The position numbers were made by a program, and so were the translations under genes. A DNA stretch of 64,000 nt from Stictocephala bisonia (Eukaryota > Arthropoda > Insecta > Hemiptera > Membracidae): NCBI GenBank assembly GCA_035578905.1, contig JAQJVL010000619.1, positions 320,501-384,500 of the forward strand, given 5' to 3'. The notes below the pieces were generated by a model, which saw nothing but the letters and a program-made list of their open reading frames with translations, made no database searches and was not told where the DNA came from. This document shows, in pieces, positions 1-12,600 of the stretch. The first letter of the stretch is position 1. Each line of letters begins with the position of its first letter.

Positions 1-224
1 AAACTTATACCCACCCAGATATACTTAATCTGAAAATATTTTGTTACATTAATTTAAATTACGTATAAGTATAAAATAAATAAAATCAAAGGACACCATA
101 CTAAAAACAGACCAATTTAAAATAAAACAACATTTACAATGAATGCAAATTTAGAGGAAAGATAGTTAAATCAAAATAATTTATAAATAAATATAAGTAG
201 CATTGGAATTCTACAACCTAACTT

Positions 225-269
<45 letters not shown>

Positions 270-420
270 GTATACATAAGTGATTAAATAAAACTTATAA
301 GAGGTTACACACTTAAGATATTTCAAAATACTAAGAGTTCACCACACAAACATATTTTATAGATCTGTCGTATAGTATTACTGAGGTAATACATAGACAG
401 TAATTGATCATTCTGTACAG
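1..420 (+). other. 3' part of the intron before exon 1
   Basis: AT-rich intron sequence ending in the acceptor TTCTGTACAG at 411-420. The only recognisable content is a (TA)n microsatellite at about 226-266. No gene or transposon end is visible. Confidence 0.7.
226..266. repeat. (TA)n microsatellite
   Basis: About 20 uninterrupted TA dinucleotides followed by TTTATGTATACATA. Simple repeat with no coding meaning. Confidence 0.95.
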
Positions 421-606
421 TTGGTGCGGTTGGCTTGTGACTATTCCCACTGCGAAGGCGAAGCCAGCAATACTCAGCCGGCACTGGCGCAAGAAAAATG
501 TGAAGTGTATGTTTGGGGTAGCAATACTTCCCACCAGTTGGCTAAGAAAAACCAGGAAAAGATTCTTGTTCCTAAGTTAGCAAGAGCCTTCCAAAATGTG
601 CAACAG
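421..606 (+). CDS. HERC1: HERC1 exon 1 in this window: entry into RCC1-like domain 1
   Basis: 62 codons, phase 0 at both ends. Acceptor ...CTGTACAG, donor CAACAG|GTGATT. It begins LVRLACDYSHCEGE and contains the opening of the first RCC1 blade, CEVYVWGSNTSHQL. The LVRLACDYSHCEGE stretch is highly conserved in HERC1 from insects to vertebrates and was the first clue to the gene's identity. TTG at 421 is not a start codon; the reading frame enters from an upstream exon. Confidence 0.92.
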
Positions 607-3600
607 GTGATTCCATGGTGTTTCTCATTCTTAATATAAATGGTTCTTAGTTTTATTCTTTAAGTTCTCTACTACATTGTACTGTATATAAAACACTTTT
701 TGGTTGAAAATAATGCAGAATAAATTTTCATATTTACTGATCAAGTACTAATATGTGAAACATTTTCTTTTTACCTGTTATATTTATAACTCAAGACATA
801 GTAAAATGCTTTCAAATGAAAATTGTGGACTTTTCAAAAGTTTGTTATTTATTAATTTTTAAAAACAAAACTCTTGTTTTTAATTCTCTGATTTGTTTAC
901 ATATGTTTAGACAGCAGCTAAGCCATGTTTGTGCGTGCGATAGTTGTTTCAGTTTTTTATGATCTGTGGTATTTTTATTCTTATGTTGGTATTAATTTTT
1001 TTTATTTGTCACGCATTGATTGTCTTGAATTGGGAATGAAATTTTCAGATTTTCCCCTGAGATTGGGTTGTTAACTATGTCATTCATTTAGATAAATATG
1101 TACTATGTTGAGTTTTTTGGAAGACATTGCTTAAAACCAAAGTATGTTTGTTTCTCATGACTTAGTGAACAGTCTTCAGTTCACAATAATGATGCTTTTT
1201 GGAAAAGAAGAAGAAAAAAAAAAAAAAATGAAAACCTGTTTTATTTCCTTAGGTATATAAATTAGGATATATCTTGAGCATAAATTTCTTGTCATTTACA
1301 ATTTGAACACCATCTTATGTTGGTATCTTGTGGGGCTTTTTTTGAGGTTTGAAGTTTTAAAATCCAAGACTTTTATTTTTAAACGTTTAAACAGGTTAAA
1401 CTCATATGGTGCTAAAGCCTGATCAGTATGGTTAAAACAAAAAAAAATCTCATTCAACTCTTGAATTGAGTTTCAACTAAACTAGATGAATTCGGTGTGG
1501 TTAAGAGATAGACTTAATAATATTTGTTCGTAGACCACAGTGCCTGTTTTGAATGGCTCATGTGAGGTTGTTTAAATCTTCATTTTATGTTTAAAAATTG
1601 TTTGTCATTACATTTTTGATAATCTTCACAAACAAAATTTCTTTAACATCCTAAAAACACATTAGCCATGTAGATTTCTGACAAGACTATGAAGGACTGT
1701 TTTTCATTATAGTTCCCCCAGATTCATTACCAGTCAGTGTTGGTTTGAGTTGTCATTTCCTTTTGCACCTTGTGAAAATAAGTAAAAAAAAATCCTTTAA
1801 ATTTGTGGATTTCCCTAAACAATTTTGGTACCCAATGAGTACATAACTTATGTTAACCAATGGTAGTTGGATTGAATTTTTTGACCACTAGATCTCACCA
1901 ATCATTTGATCTGATTTTGGACTGGGATGTCCTGGAAATCGAATGAATCCAATTGGAATTAACCTCTTAACGACCACGCTCGCATATATGCGAGCGACGC
2001 AATGTCCCGCCCGTGGGCCACGCTCGCATATACGCGAGCGCGTGTATAGGGATCGTATTTCCGGGTGCTGCGGTGTCATAGACGATCGTATTACTTCGTT
2101 TTTGGTACGAAAGTATTCGGGAAACTTCGGCCTTTCTCGTAGTGTATTTTGTTTTTGACTCCAGGTGATTACATCTCTGCGTGCATTTAATTTCCAAGTC
2201 GCGCCAGCTGACACGAATTCTGTTGTGCTGTTTGCCGCCAATGCGTTGTAGCTGAATGTAAACAAAGTGAAATGGCGAAACGTAAACTGTGTGTTGATGA
2301 AATCCACAAGTATTTTAGTCGTGATGACTTAAGTCTATCTGATAACGGTGAAAGTGATTTTATTTCAGACATTTCTTCTTCAAAAGTGAACAATTCAATA
2401 AATGAAGTAAATGAAAACGTTATTCCAGGCCCGTCTGGAGATGGACCTTCAACTGTTTCAGAGGGCATGTCCGATATATTAGATGAAGGTAGGAGTATAA
2501 ATAACAGAAATGTAACTTTTAGGCCAATTGGAAGGTTTGACCAAACCCATGACATACTTGGGCCTACATTGTGCCAAGCTTCCAAAACAAAAGAAAAAAT
2601 TGTATTCCCCTGGAAACATGATAAATAATGGTTGAATACCACACACTTCGTCAATTTTAGAGTAAGTTTATCAAATAAAATCTTTTTTTTAGTAATTAGT
2701 TTTTTAGATTTTTAGTAATTATAATGTTTCATAACATTATAAACAACCATTTTATAAGTACTCTTAATGTAAGTTATGTTAATTTAAAAAAAAAATACGT
2801 TTTTATTGTTTTATTGTATTTTATTGCTTTATTACCCAAATAAGTACCTAAAAAGTAAAGTTTATTTTTATAAAATATGGTAACTTTCACTCTTTAAAAC
2901 ATTAAAAATTAAAAGTTTCAAATAAAATACTTTATTTATTTATTCAAGGCTTAAATACAAACATATGTTTGAATACCTATTTTTCCTTAAAAAACCTGGT
3001 CTGGGGGGGTGGACAGCTGATAAAAAACTCAGCTGTTAAAGGGTTAATGGATGAAGAATGATTCCAATCCGGCATGAGCCAGTGACTTTCAAAATACTAT
3101 GTTGAACACTATAAAACTTTGCTGTAAGTGTATGAATGAAAGTGATATTAATGTAGATAATGGAGAAATGCCAAATAAACTTGGGGGAAGTGACGCTGGA
3201 GATTAACTAATCATCAAGTCTTGTGCTGGTTGAAAACAGTTTAAAATTGTGCACTAGGTGGAAGCTGGTCAGTACTGCACTTTTGTTATCCACACCAGTG
3301 GGGAGGTGAGTGCCTGCGGTAAAGGCAGCTATGGCCGACTGGGTCTTGGTGACTCTAACAATCAGCCCAAACCTAAGCGCCTGGAGGTTCCTGAGAGGGT
3401 CAAGAAGCTGTCCTCCTCCAAGGGCAGTGATGGCCACACCTTGGCACTTACAGAGGATGGTTCTGTCTACAGTTGGGGCGATGGTACTCTTTACTATTCT
3501 GTAAATTTTATCGTTGATGTAGAATTTGCAATTTGAAAGATTAAAGTGATTATTTAACACGAGTAAATTAAAATACAGTAATATTTTCATACAATTTGGT

Positions 3601-6600
3601 TCTTTTAGATGGGTAAGAACATTTCATATCACTCAAAACTGGTGTATAATTTTTGTTAACCTTTTTTTGAAGTCCTGTAAATAGTAAATATACTTTTTTT
3701 AAATTGTTTATATTTAATTTTTAAAAGTAAAGTGTATAAATAAGGAGATAAATAAAACAATTCTTAGCTTTTACTAAAGCTTTACACAGTAATATTTCTG
3801 ATGCTAATATTTGTGGAATTAAATACTCTAGACTCGATTTAAAATTGTCTTCCAGTTTCTTCAGACACTATCTGTTATAGTTTGTAAGTAGATATTACAA
3901 TATTTAAAATTTCAAGAAATCAACCACTGTAACGTATTCTTCAAAAATCAAAAGAATAGCTACAAACTGATTTTTTGTTTATCTCCCTCCTTAGGAGCAC
4001 TAAAAAGTTTTTGTACGTAAATTCCAAGATAGTCAAATTGTTTATTATTTAATGCACTATAATAATATGTTGTTACATTTTAGATAGACTACTAGGTTTT
4101 TTTGGAATTTTTTGATTACATAAGACGCAAAAATGAAAAAAAAATTACAAAGTTACAGTATGAATAGTACATGTAAAAATTTAAAAAAAATCACCATTGA
4201 ATTGACAAGAAAAGGTTGTTTAGGAAAAATAGTAATATTGTACCCATAAATACATTTTTATATTTTTAGTTTATTGGGGAAAATAAAAATGTTATCACGG
4301 AAACAAAATATTTTTGTGAAAAAATACATAACAATCCAAAATTAAGGGGTATGTATAATTTTTTGCAACATGTACTTTAATAGTACAGTCTGTTAGCTAC
4401 AAGAAAATGTTAAATATATGAAAATATTCCAACAAAAAGTATAAAACAAATAACACTATAAGTCATCGTGCACAAATTTTGTAAACCCCACTTGAAAAAT
4501 CTTATAATATCGTGCACATTGTAATCGTATCATAAATAATACAAAATAATTTTTAGGACTTTAGGAACGAAAACTTAACATAAGACATTTCTGAATAGAA
4601 ATATGTAAGACTTGTTAGATTACAGCGAAGAATAAATGTTTTTGAAAAATCACGCAAACAAGGGTATAGAAAAACATTTTTGGTAAAACACCCAAAGCAC
4701 TTAGAACATTGTAATTTGTTTTGTTGGCTATAGTAGGGGTTCTCAACCTGGGGGTCGTGAAAGACCACATCGGGGGCCCTGGAAGCACAAAAACTAAGTC
4801 TTTTTCATGACATTCAAATGTCATTAGAAAATAATAGATATTTAATTGTAGTAGTTTTCATTGGTTAATGTGTAGATTCAAGACCAACTATAACATATAC
4901 CGGTTTATCCTTGAGTCCATGGTGTTTTTTTTCAAGATGGCGCAACATTTTTTATTGTTTCATGGACTCAGCAGACAATACTTCATCACACAAGACACAC
5001 TGAGGCTTAAGTGATGTAAACCTGAACTTCAAATACGATTTGTTGTATTTCCATCATTTTTTTGGCTTAGTATCTTCCTCAACTCATGGAAGCACTTCAA
5101 TATTTATCTATTTCTATGTTGAACACACACGACGTGAAGCAAGTAAACCCGCGACTGGACTCAAACAATACAAGACAAGTAGTAATATTCTATCTACTAT
5201 ATCTTCAAATTCCGCTCACCATGTCTAATTTAATCATCTTTCTGTCTTTCTCCACCTCATTCTACCTAGATGTCATCGGTATTAGTCACCGCACAAATAT
5301 ATATATATTTTTCATTATATGACGATACAGTGATTATCATGCTGACAAAATTATCAAATTCGATGACATTTGACATATGAATATACGGCATAAAATATAG
5401 GAACCAAAGAATATAAAATATAATCAAAGTTTACATACAAAGAAAGAATTGTGAAAAACCAAAATTAAAACTGTAAGAGTGGTGGCCATATTTATTTAGT
5501 CATTCTGTGGCATTGAACCACCCTCAAATGCAGTTTTTATGGTTTGGAGTCGCCAAAACTTCACATACAAAATGGGGGTCGTAGGTTGAAACACGTTGAG
5601 AACCCCTTGGCTAGAGTTTGTAATTCTCTGCAGACTGACAGCAAGTAGGCCTAATTCTGACTATTGATTATTGTACAGTCATTCGACAAACATCGGCAAT
5701 TTTTCCCTTCCCCAGGTGGGAATTTAGAGGGAGTTTCTTGTTGCACATTTTAATTTTATTTCCTACTTTTATAAAATTGTATACAAAATTATTTAAAAAA
5801 TCTGAAATGTATAGAAAAGAACATTCTGCATCGATTGGTACCAAGTCTGTTGCACTTACATGTTTTATTGATTTTAACAAAAGAGCATGCGACGCGCCTA
5901 CTCTCACGATGGCACACTGCTCCAAAAATGGTGCTCAGAGTGCCTGGTCTCACGATCCAGCATTAATTTGTCAAATATTAATAATAATTTAATATATTCT
6001 TAATATTCCAGATTAAATTCTTTTCTATAATTCTGTATTTCAAGATTTCTTTATGATTATGTATTTCTTTATGATTTTATGATTCTGTACTTATGTTTCT
6101 GCCTCAGGAATCTGTAAAACAATAAAATAATCAATAGTTATTTTGATTTTTTTAAATTTCTGTTTTATTACTAAAATCTGACTTCTGACAAAATTTACTG
6201 AAATGTCGCTAGAAGAGCGACACTTAAAAGAACACTAGGAAAAACTAAGAAACATTTACAAGGTTTTGGTGTTAATAGCTAAAAGAACTGGGGACAACGC
6301 TAACAACGAGAACCTAAAAGCTAAAAACAAAAGTCGAACTTACGTTGCTCCCAGAGAACAGTCGATTTAAACCAAAGGCGCCACTGGACACGTAAATGTT
6401 GCACACTATCAAACAAACACTCACACTACGTAGCACAGCACAACTTTTCAAAAGTTTCCCGTGGGAAAATTGCCGAACTCTCAAAGGTAGCGGAAGAACA
6501 GTTTAAGAAACGGCGAACTCAATTCAGCTAAAGGCAGTGGCAAAGCAGGCAGAGAAAACTGTTGCACATACTATTTACGTGAACTCCCTTCTACACAAAA

Positions 6601-9600
6601 TTTGCCTCGAAACAAAAGGGAAGAGAACCAATCAGCAAATGAAACATCACCAAAACCTGTAAATTGCGGAAAACATGTTGATCCGACTCGACAGGAAAAG
6701 ATCTGTTGTAACAAATATTGGTTATTTTATTTCTAATGGGAAAAATCTACTCTTTTATTTGAAGAGATAAAATTCTCAATTTTTGTGAAAAACTGCAAAA
6801 TTTTGATCGAAATTTTATAGCGTTTGAACTAATTTTCTATTGCAAGTACTTTTTCTAATATTTTCATTTTTGTAAAATTAATATAACAAAACATTGTTAC
6901 TCCGCCTCTGTAGACAATTTCTCACCATTCCAATTGCTTTTGCAACATAAAAAGACTGTTAATTTGAGTTTAGTAAGATTATTGTTTACAGGGTCTTAAT
7001 TCACTGCTTTTAAAACTATTTAATTTTAAAATTTATTTAAATTCATATCTTGACCGATAAGGTTTAAATGTATATTTTACTTTAAGACGAGTGGCTCTAA
7101 AAAGGTTGTGTATTAGTGTCACACTTTCAGATTGATCCTACATACAAATTCTAACTGTGTTTTTTATGGTCATGCAAGAAACTTGAAATTTAGGGAAATA
7201 TACCAGCAACGAAATTGTTGGATAGTTGTTATATATAAAATTGAAAACTATGATAGTTTGTTTTAGTACTCCTATTTTAGTACTAAGTTATTCCAAGATG
7301 TTTTTATTAGATTTGGCTCAGAAAAAAATTCAATATATTTATTTATTCATAAGACGCCGATCGTCAAGATATGGGCGAATATGGATTTCGAATGAGTGTG
7401 ATGAGTGTATATGAGCGAATGTAGTCATTGTTACAAACTAAGGCCGACTATTCCTTAGAAAGTGTCATTAATTAATAGCCCAAATGACAAATGAACAGCT
7501 GGTGGTTATCAGCTGATCCTTCTCAAAATGTATTGACTCTGATTGGGATCGAACTGAGAACCGTTAGCACATGAAGCTGGGATTGAACCAACTACGCTAC
7601 CGACCAATTGTATAGTTATTAAAGGAACAGTGAAAACGAAAAGCAACTTAAAAGACATAGTCTTATTGAAATTTATTTTTCAATAATTAATATTTAATAA
7701 AATATAGAAGCATGTTTCTGCAACATTTTTTAACTTTCATTCATGCGCCCTATAGCAAGTTCAGATGGAGGGTCAGAAAAAATGTTGAAAAATCTGAAAA
7801 TAAAGCGATAAATGGAACAAAACCAAAAAATAACTAAGATTAACACCAGTATATCACTTAGGGTATATCCTTCTACCCGCTTTTACATGTGCAATAGTAA
7901 TAATCATCCCACACAACCATACATGTGTGTTGGTTATGATCCTCCCACCCACTCATACATACCCTCCCTCCTATCCATACTCATGCAGTGATAATGTGTG
8001 TATAGGTGATTATTGTCACTATTATCATATCTTTTTCACTACTTAGAAGCTGTGGATAAAAGACTACCAAAATAAGTCAGTGGATATACCAGATGATATC
8101 GGGATAACAAATTAGGACAGTAACTTCTCAAGCTGATCAAGAGTGGCTATCTAAGTTAATTACGGGAGCTAATCAAGTTGATTACGAGGGATACCTACGT
8201 TGATCAAGAGACCTAAGATGATGACGGGTGGTTACACAAATCCATAAAGAAATGTTTGAGCACCAGTAGCCACTGAAAATGATCATGGTGAGATACCCAA
8301 TATGACTGCTATGGGAACTGATCATAGATGCTACTCAAGTTAATGGCAGGAAGATACAAAGGTTGGTAAGAGAGGTAAATAAGTCGATCATGGGGAATAC
8401 CAAAGTTAATCATGAGAGTAAGCTACGTTTATCATAGGGACTACCCAAGTTGATCGTGTTTGGCTACCTAAATTGATCATGTGTTTGGCCTACTCAAGTT
8501 GAAAACGGGGAGGCTGCATAAGTTGATGATGGTTGGTAATGCAAGTTGATCACGAGGGCTTCCTTCGTTGATCAAGAGGGCTACCCAAGATTATAACAGG
8601 TGGTTACCCAAATCAATCAAGAAAGGTTTGAGCATCAGTAGCTACTGAAAATGATCACGGTTGGGTACCCAATATGACTGCTATGGAAACTGATCATAGA
8701 TGCTACACAAGTTAATGATGGGTAAGCTACCCAAATTAATCACGGAGGCTAGCTTGGGGGCTACTTAAGTTGATCACGGGTTGGAGGCTACTCAAGTTAG
8801 TCATGTTTGGCTACCCAAGTTGATCACGAGGGGCTACCCAAGTTGACCATGGGGGGCTTCCCAAGAAGATCAAGAGTAATTAGTCAAGATGATCATAGGT
8901 GACTTCTCAACTTCATTACGGGGGCTAAGTAAGTTAGTATCAGGGTACTACCTAAGTTGATTAAAGAGAAGTACAAAGATTGATCACAAGGGGCTACCCA
9001 AGTTAAACATGGGTGCTACCACAGTTGATAATGGGTACGGTACTACTAAAGTTAATAATAGGAGAGGTGTACCTCAGGTCATGACGGGAGTTATCTAAGT
9101 TGATCATGGTTAATTATGATGGACTGACTATCCCAGACAATGAAGGGGACTAACCAAGTTGATCACGGGTGGTTACCCAAGATTTTCACGGGCAGCTACC
9201 CAAGATAATCATGAAGCTATCTAAGATGATCATGAGGCTACAGAAATTCATCATGTGGGGCTACATACATATATAACGGGGGCTATCCAAGTTGATCACA
9301 GAGACTACCCAAGATGATCATGGGTGGTTACCCAAGTTGATCACGGGAGGCTGCACAATTTGATCACGTACGCTTCTTAAGATGATCACGGTAGGCTACT
9401 TAAGTTGATCAGGGGGTTACCTAAGTTGATTAAGGGATGCTACTGAAGTTGATCTTGAGGCTACACAAGTTTACCACGTATGTCAGAATTTGAATATCCA
9501 CCATTTTGAAAGTTGGAAAAGTAAATTTTAAAACAGTTTTATTAACATAGTGGTCATCTTAAATAGTGTGCAAGGTTTTAGTTTCCAGCTTGTTATGTGA

Positions 9601-12600
9601 ATGCTTAAATGGGAGAATATGTTCCAAAAAATCACATGTGTTTGACAAAAACACAACTTTACCGATTTTTTAAAATGAAACTGCAGTAAAGACAGCATAG
9701 AAGTGTATAACCATTCTTGTAAAAAACTTTTATTGTGAATATAACAACGTCATTTGATGTATTTTAAACAAAATATTGCACCGACAGAAGAAAAAAAAAC
9801 CTCAACTGTGCATGCAAGACAGTATTCTCATACCGATGTTTTGATTTCTTTGTGGGTTATGAGAGGAAAAATATCAAATATAATAGCAGTTAAATAGTGT
9901 GTAAGATTTATAGTTTCCAACTTATTTTATTCATACTTAAATGGGAGAAACTATTCCAAAAATCAAGTTTTCGAACAATCAACACAAATTTACCAACTAT
10001 TGTGAGGAAACGATAGTATATACCAGAAAAACGTATATGACACTTTTTGTACACAATTAAATTGTAAATAAGAATATTTTATCTAAACTAAATATTACAG
10101 CTTCATTAAAACAAATACTTCATCTCTGCAAACAGGTCAGCGTTTTCACGTCAGACATTTAACATTTTTTTCTAGGTTATGAAAAGTAAAAATTCAAAGT
10201 TTATAGCAGTTTTTCTAATAAAGTAGTAAAGATAGTTGGTGTGTAAGGTTTTAAGTTCCTAGCTTCTTTTGATAATGCTTGTATGGGAGGAACTATTTAA
10301 AAAAAATCACAAGTTTTCAAAAACTCAACCAACTTTTTGTGAGGAAACTAGTATACACCACAAAAATGTATATGACACTTGTTGTACATTATTTAAACCT
10401 TAATCTGATTATTTCATTAGATTCTATCCAAACTAAATATCTGTAATAGCTTCAGTAAAACAAAAACTTCAACTCTACAAACAGGTCAGCATTTTCAAAT
10501 CAGCCATTTTGAATTTTTTCTATGTTATGAAAAGTGAAAAATCAAATTTTATAGGAATTTTGATAACAAAGTAGTAGAAATAAACAGCATGTAAGGCTTT
10601 AAGGCTATAAATTATCTTAATAAGACAATAAAATAAAAAAAAAGTAACAAAAATAAAATTTTTTGAACGAAAAGTGAAATTTAACAATTTTTTGTGCAGT
10701 GATTATCAAAAATACAAAACAAAATGCCTCCTTATAAAAATTGTAGGTAGTTTAATTACTAATCTGGAATATGTTGTCAGATTTGCTCTACAACCAACGG
10801 TTTGCCCACAATCAAGCCGTAAGTAAACCTCTGCACATAATTCAGAATTCCTGTCCGCCATTTTGATTTTTTTGAGGGGTTAACAATTTTAATTTTCAGA
10901 ATTTTCCCGTCGATTGCTTGGTAAAAGCTATAAGTGTGCCAAATTTCAAGTTTCTAGCTCATCTGGAAGTGGGTTAGGATTTGTATACATGAGTCAGTCA
11001 GCCAGTTACACATGTGGCTTCATAGATATTAGATAATAGGTATAGCAAACAACTAAAGAAACATTAATTGTTATAAATTAGATTGTGTCACTATTAGTTT
11101 AGATTATATAAATATTATTATATTGTGTCACTATAGTGAATTACTAGAATATGTATTTTGTTATGAACAGGTGATTACGGCAAGTTAGGTCATGGAGTAA
11201 GCACAACTCAGAAGCAACCCAGACTGATAGATTCAGTACCCTTGAGCAGCAAAGTAGTTACGTATATAAGTGCTGGATATCGGCACAGTGCAGCAGTCAC
11301 TAGCGATGGAGAGCTGTACACCTGGGGAGAAGGGGATCATGGTCGACTGGGTTTGTAGATTTAATAATCAATATATGAATAATAGTACCTATCTGAAGCA
11401 CTATTTAATATCGGTTTTAAATGCTCCCACTAAAAATTCTGTCTCAGGAGATGATTTGCCAAAATATTCAAAGTATAACAGTGGACCTTAGTTACAAAAT
11501 GAATTTAAAGAGAAAATATAACCCATACTTTAAGGCTAATTGTGATATAAGCAAACTGCATACAGTACAGACCAATTTTAATTTTCAGACCAGGTATGTG
11601 TTGGATTAGTGAAAAAGCCGGATTACTGGAGTTCAATTGAAAAACATGCTTAAATTACACAATAGAATGTATATTGTAACTAGAAAATTCAATTTTTACA
11701 ATAAAGATGTACAATAGTTTTAAAGTAATAAAAGTACGGTACAGCAGTTGAAACAGCGTTATAATATAACACCGGTACATATGCATGAAAAACAAGTTAA
11801 AAAGCTTACAACAGTAGTGTACTCCAGCAGAGTAGCGATAAACTGAACTGACAACTGAGTGAAGTGATGTTTCAAAATACAATATAGTAGAATCCAGCCC
11901 ACTGATAACAAACAAACTGGTCCTCATCTTGTTCCATCCCCACACAGATTACCTTTGCCTATGATATGTAAAAATAATGTTATTTATAACAGTTGTGGTC
12001 TCAACAAATTAGTTGACAACAAAAACGTTGTATACTTTTACTTCCTGGGCCAGCTACTCCCCCCTCTCTCTTTCAAACATCAACAGACAGCGACTTGAAT
12101 GATGACACAGGCATTACAAGACTGCCTTTGTCTACTTGCCTGATAACTTGTGGGGGGGGGGGGGAAACTGGCGCAGGGCCGGATTATAGAGTACATTGAA
12201 CAGTGATCTTTATTTTCACTGTTAATAGTGTCTTTATGTGAACATACTGCTAACTAGTCATTTTCATCTGACACTGATTAGTAATTTATGGAATCTGATA
12301 GTAGCAAGGTGAAGATCTAACCATATATTACAAATATTATTGAGATATATTATATATTAATTTTTACTTCTATTATTGTGTAGTGCCACATTATGTTTGA
12401 CAGAATATCCCTTTATCATAACACTAGAGCAGGTAGCATACTCTTCCTTTCCAACTCAAAATTATTGTGCAGTCAAGGATTTAGCTAGGCTGGTGCAACT
12501 GGTGCAGCACACAGGGGCCTCTGAGCTTTGGAGCTCCCAACTGAGAAAAGAAAAAAATTGTGTTTATAGAAAAATATCGAAACTGTTTCTTCGTTACGAA

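Larger units (their letters stand above)
607..3257 (+). other. HERC1 intron 1
   Basis: 2.65 kb GT-AG intron. A piggyBac-type remnant occupies 1959-3047. The rest (607-1958 and 3048-3257) is AT-rich with an A-run near 1207-1229. I see no other gene or element in it. Confidence 0.8.
3484..11170 (+). other. HERC1 intron 2 (7.7 kb)
   Basis: Holds a hAT element (4734-5608), an antisense tRNA-derived SINE (about 7370-7603), a degenerate minisatellite (8090-9485) and a diverged ~340-bp tandem array (9480-11030). In 3484-4733 I see only AT-rich sequence. The block 6180-6720 is visibly less AT-rich and may be a decayed element, but I could not find ends or coding motifs. Confidence 0.75.

Noticed and set aside
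2187..2654. 155-codon minus-strand ORF over the piggyBac remnant
   Set aside because: Antisense shadow of the acidic transposase N-terminus at 2272-2628; its composition follows from the complement.
6180..6720. Possible LTR or other element in a less AT-rich block
   Set aside because: No terminal repeats, target duplication or coding motif could be identified.
8090..9485. CRISPR-like array of short repeats
   Set aside because: Intervals between repeat cores are not unique spacers but variants of the same unit, period drifts, and the setting is a eukaryotic intron.
11270..11491. ORF overlapping HERC1 exon 3 in another frame
   Set aside because: Shadow of exon 3 running into intron; wrong frame and no conservation.
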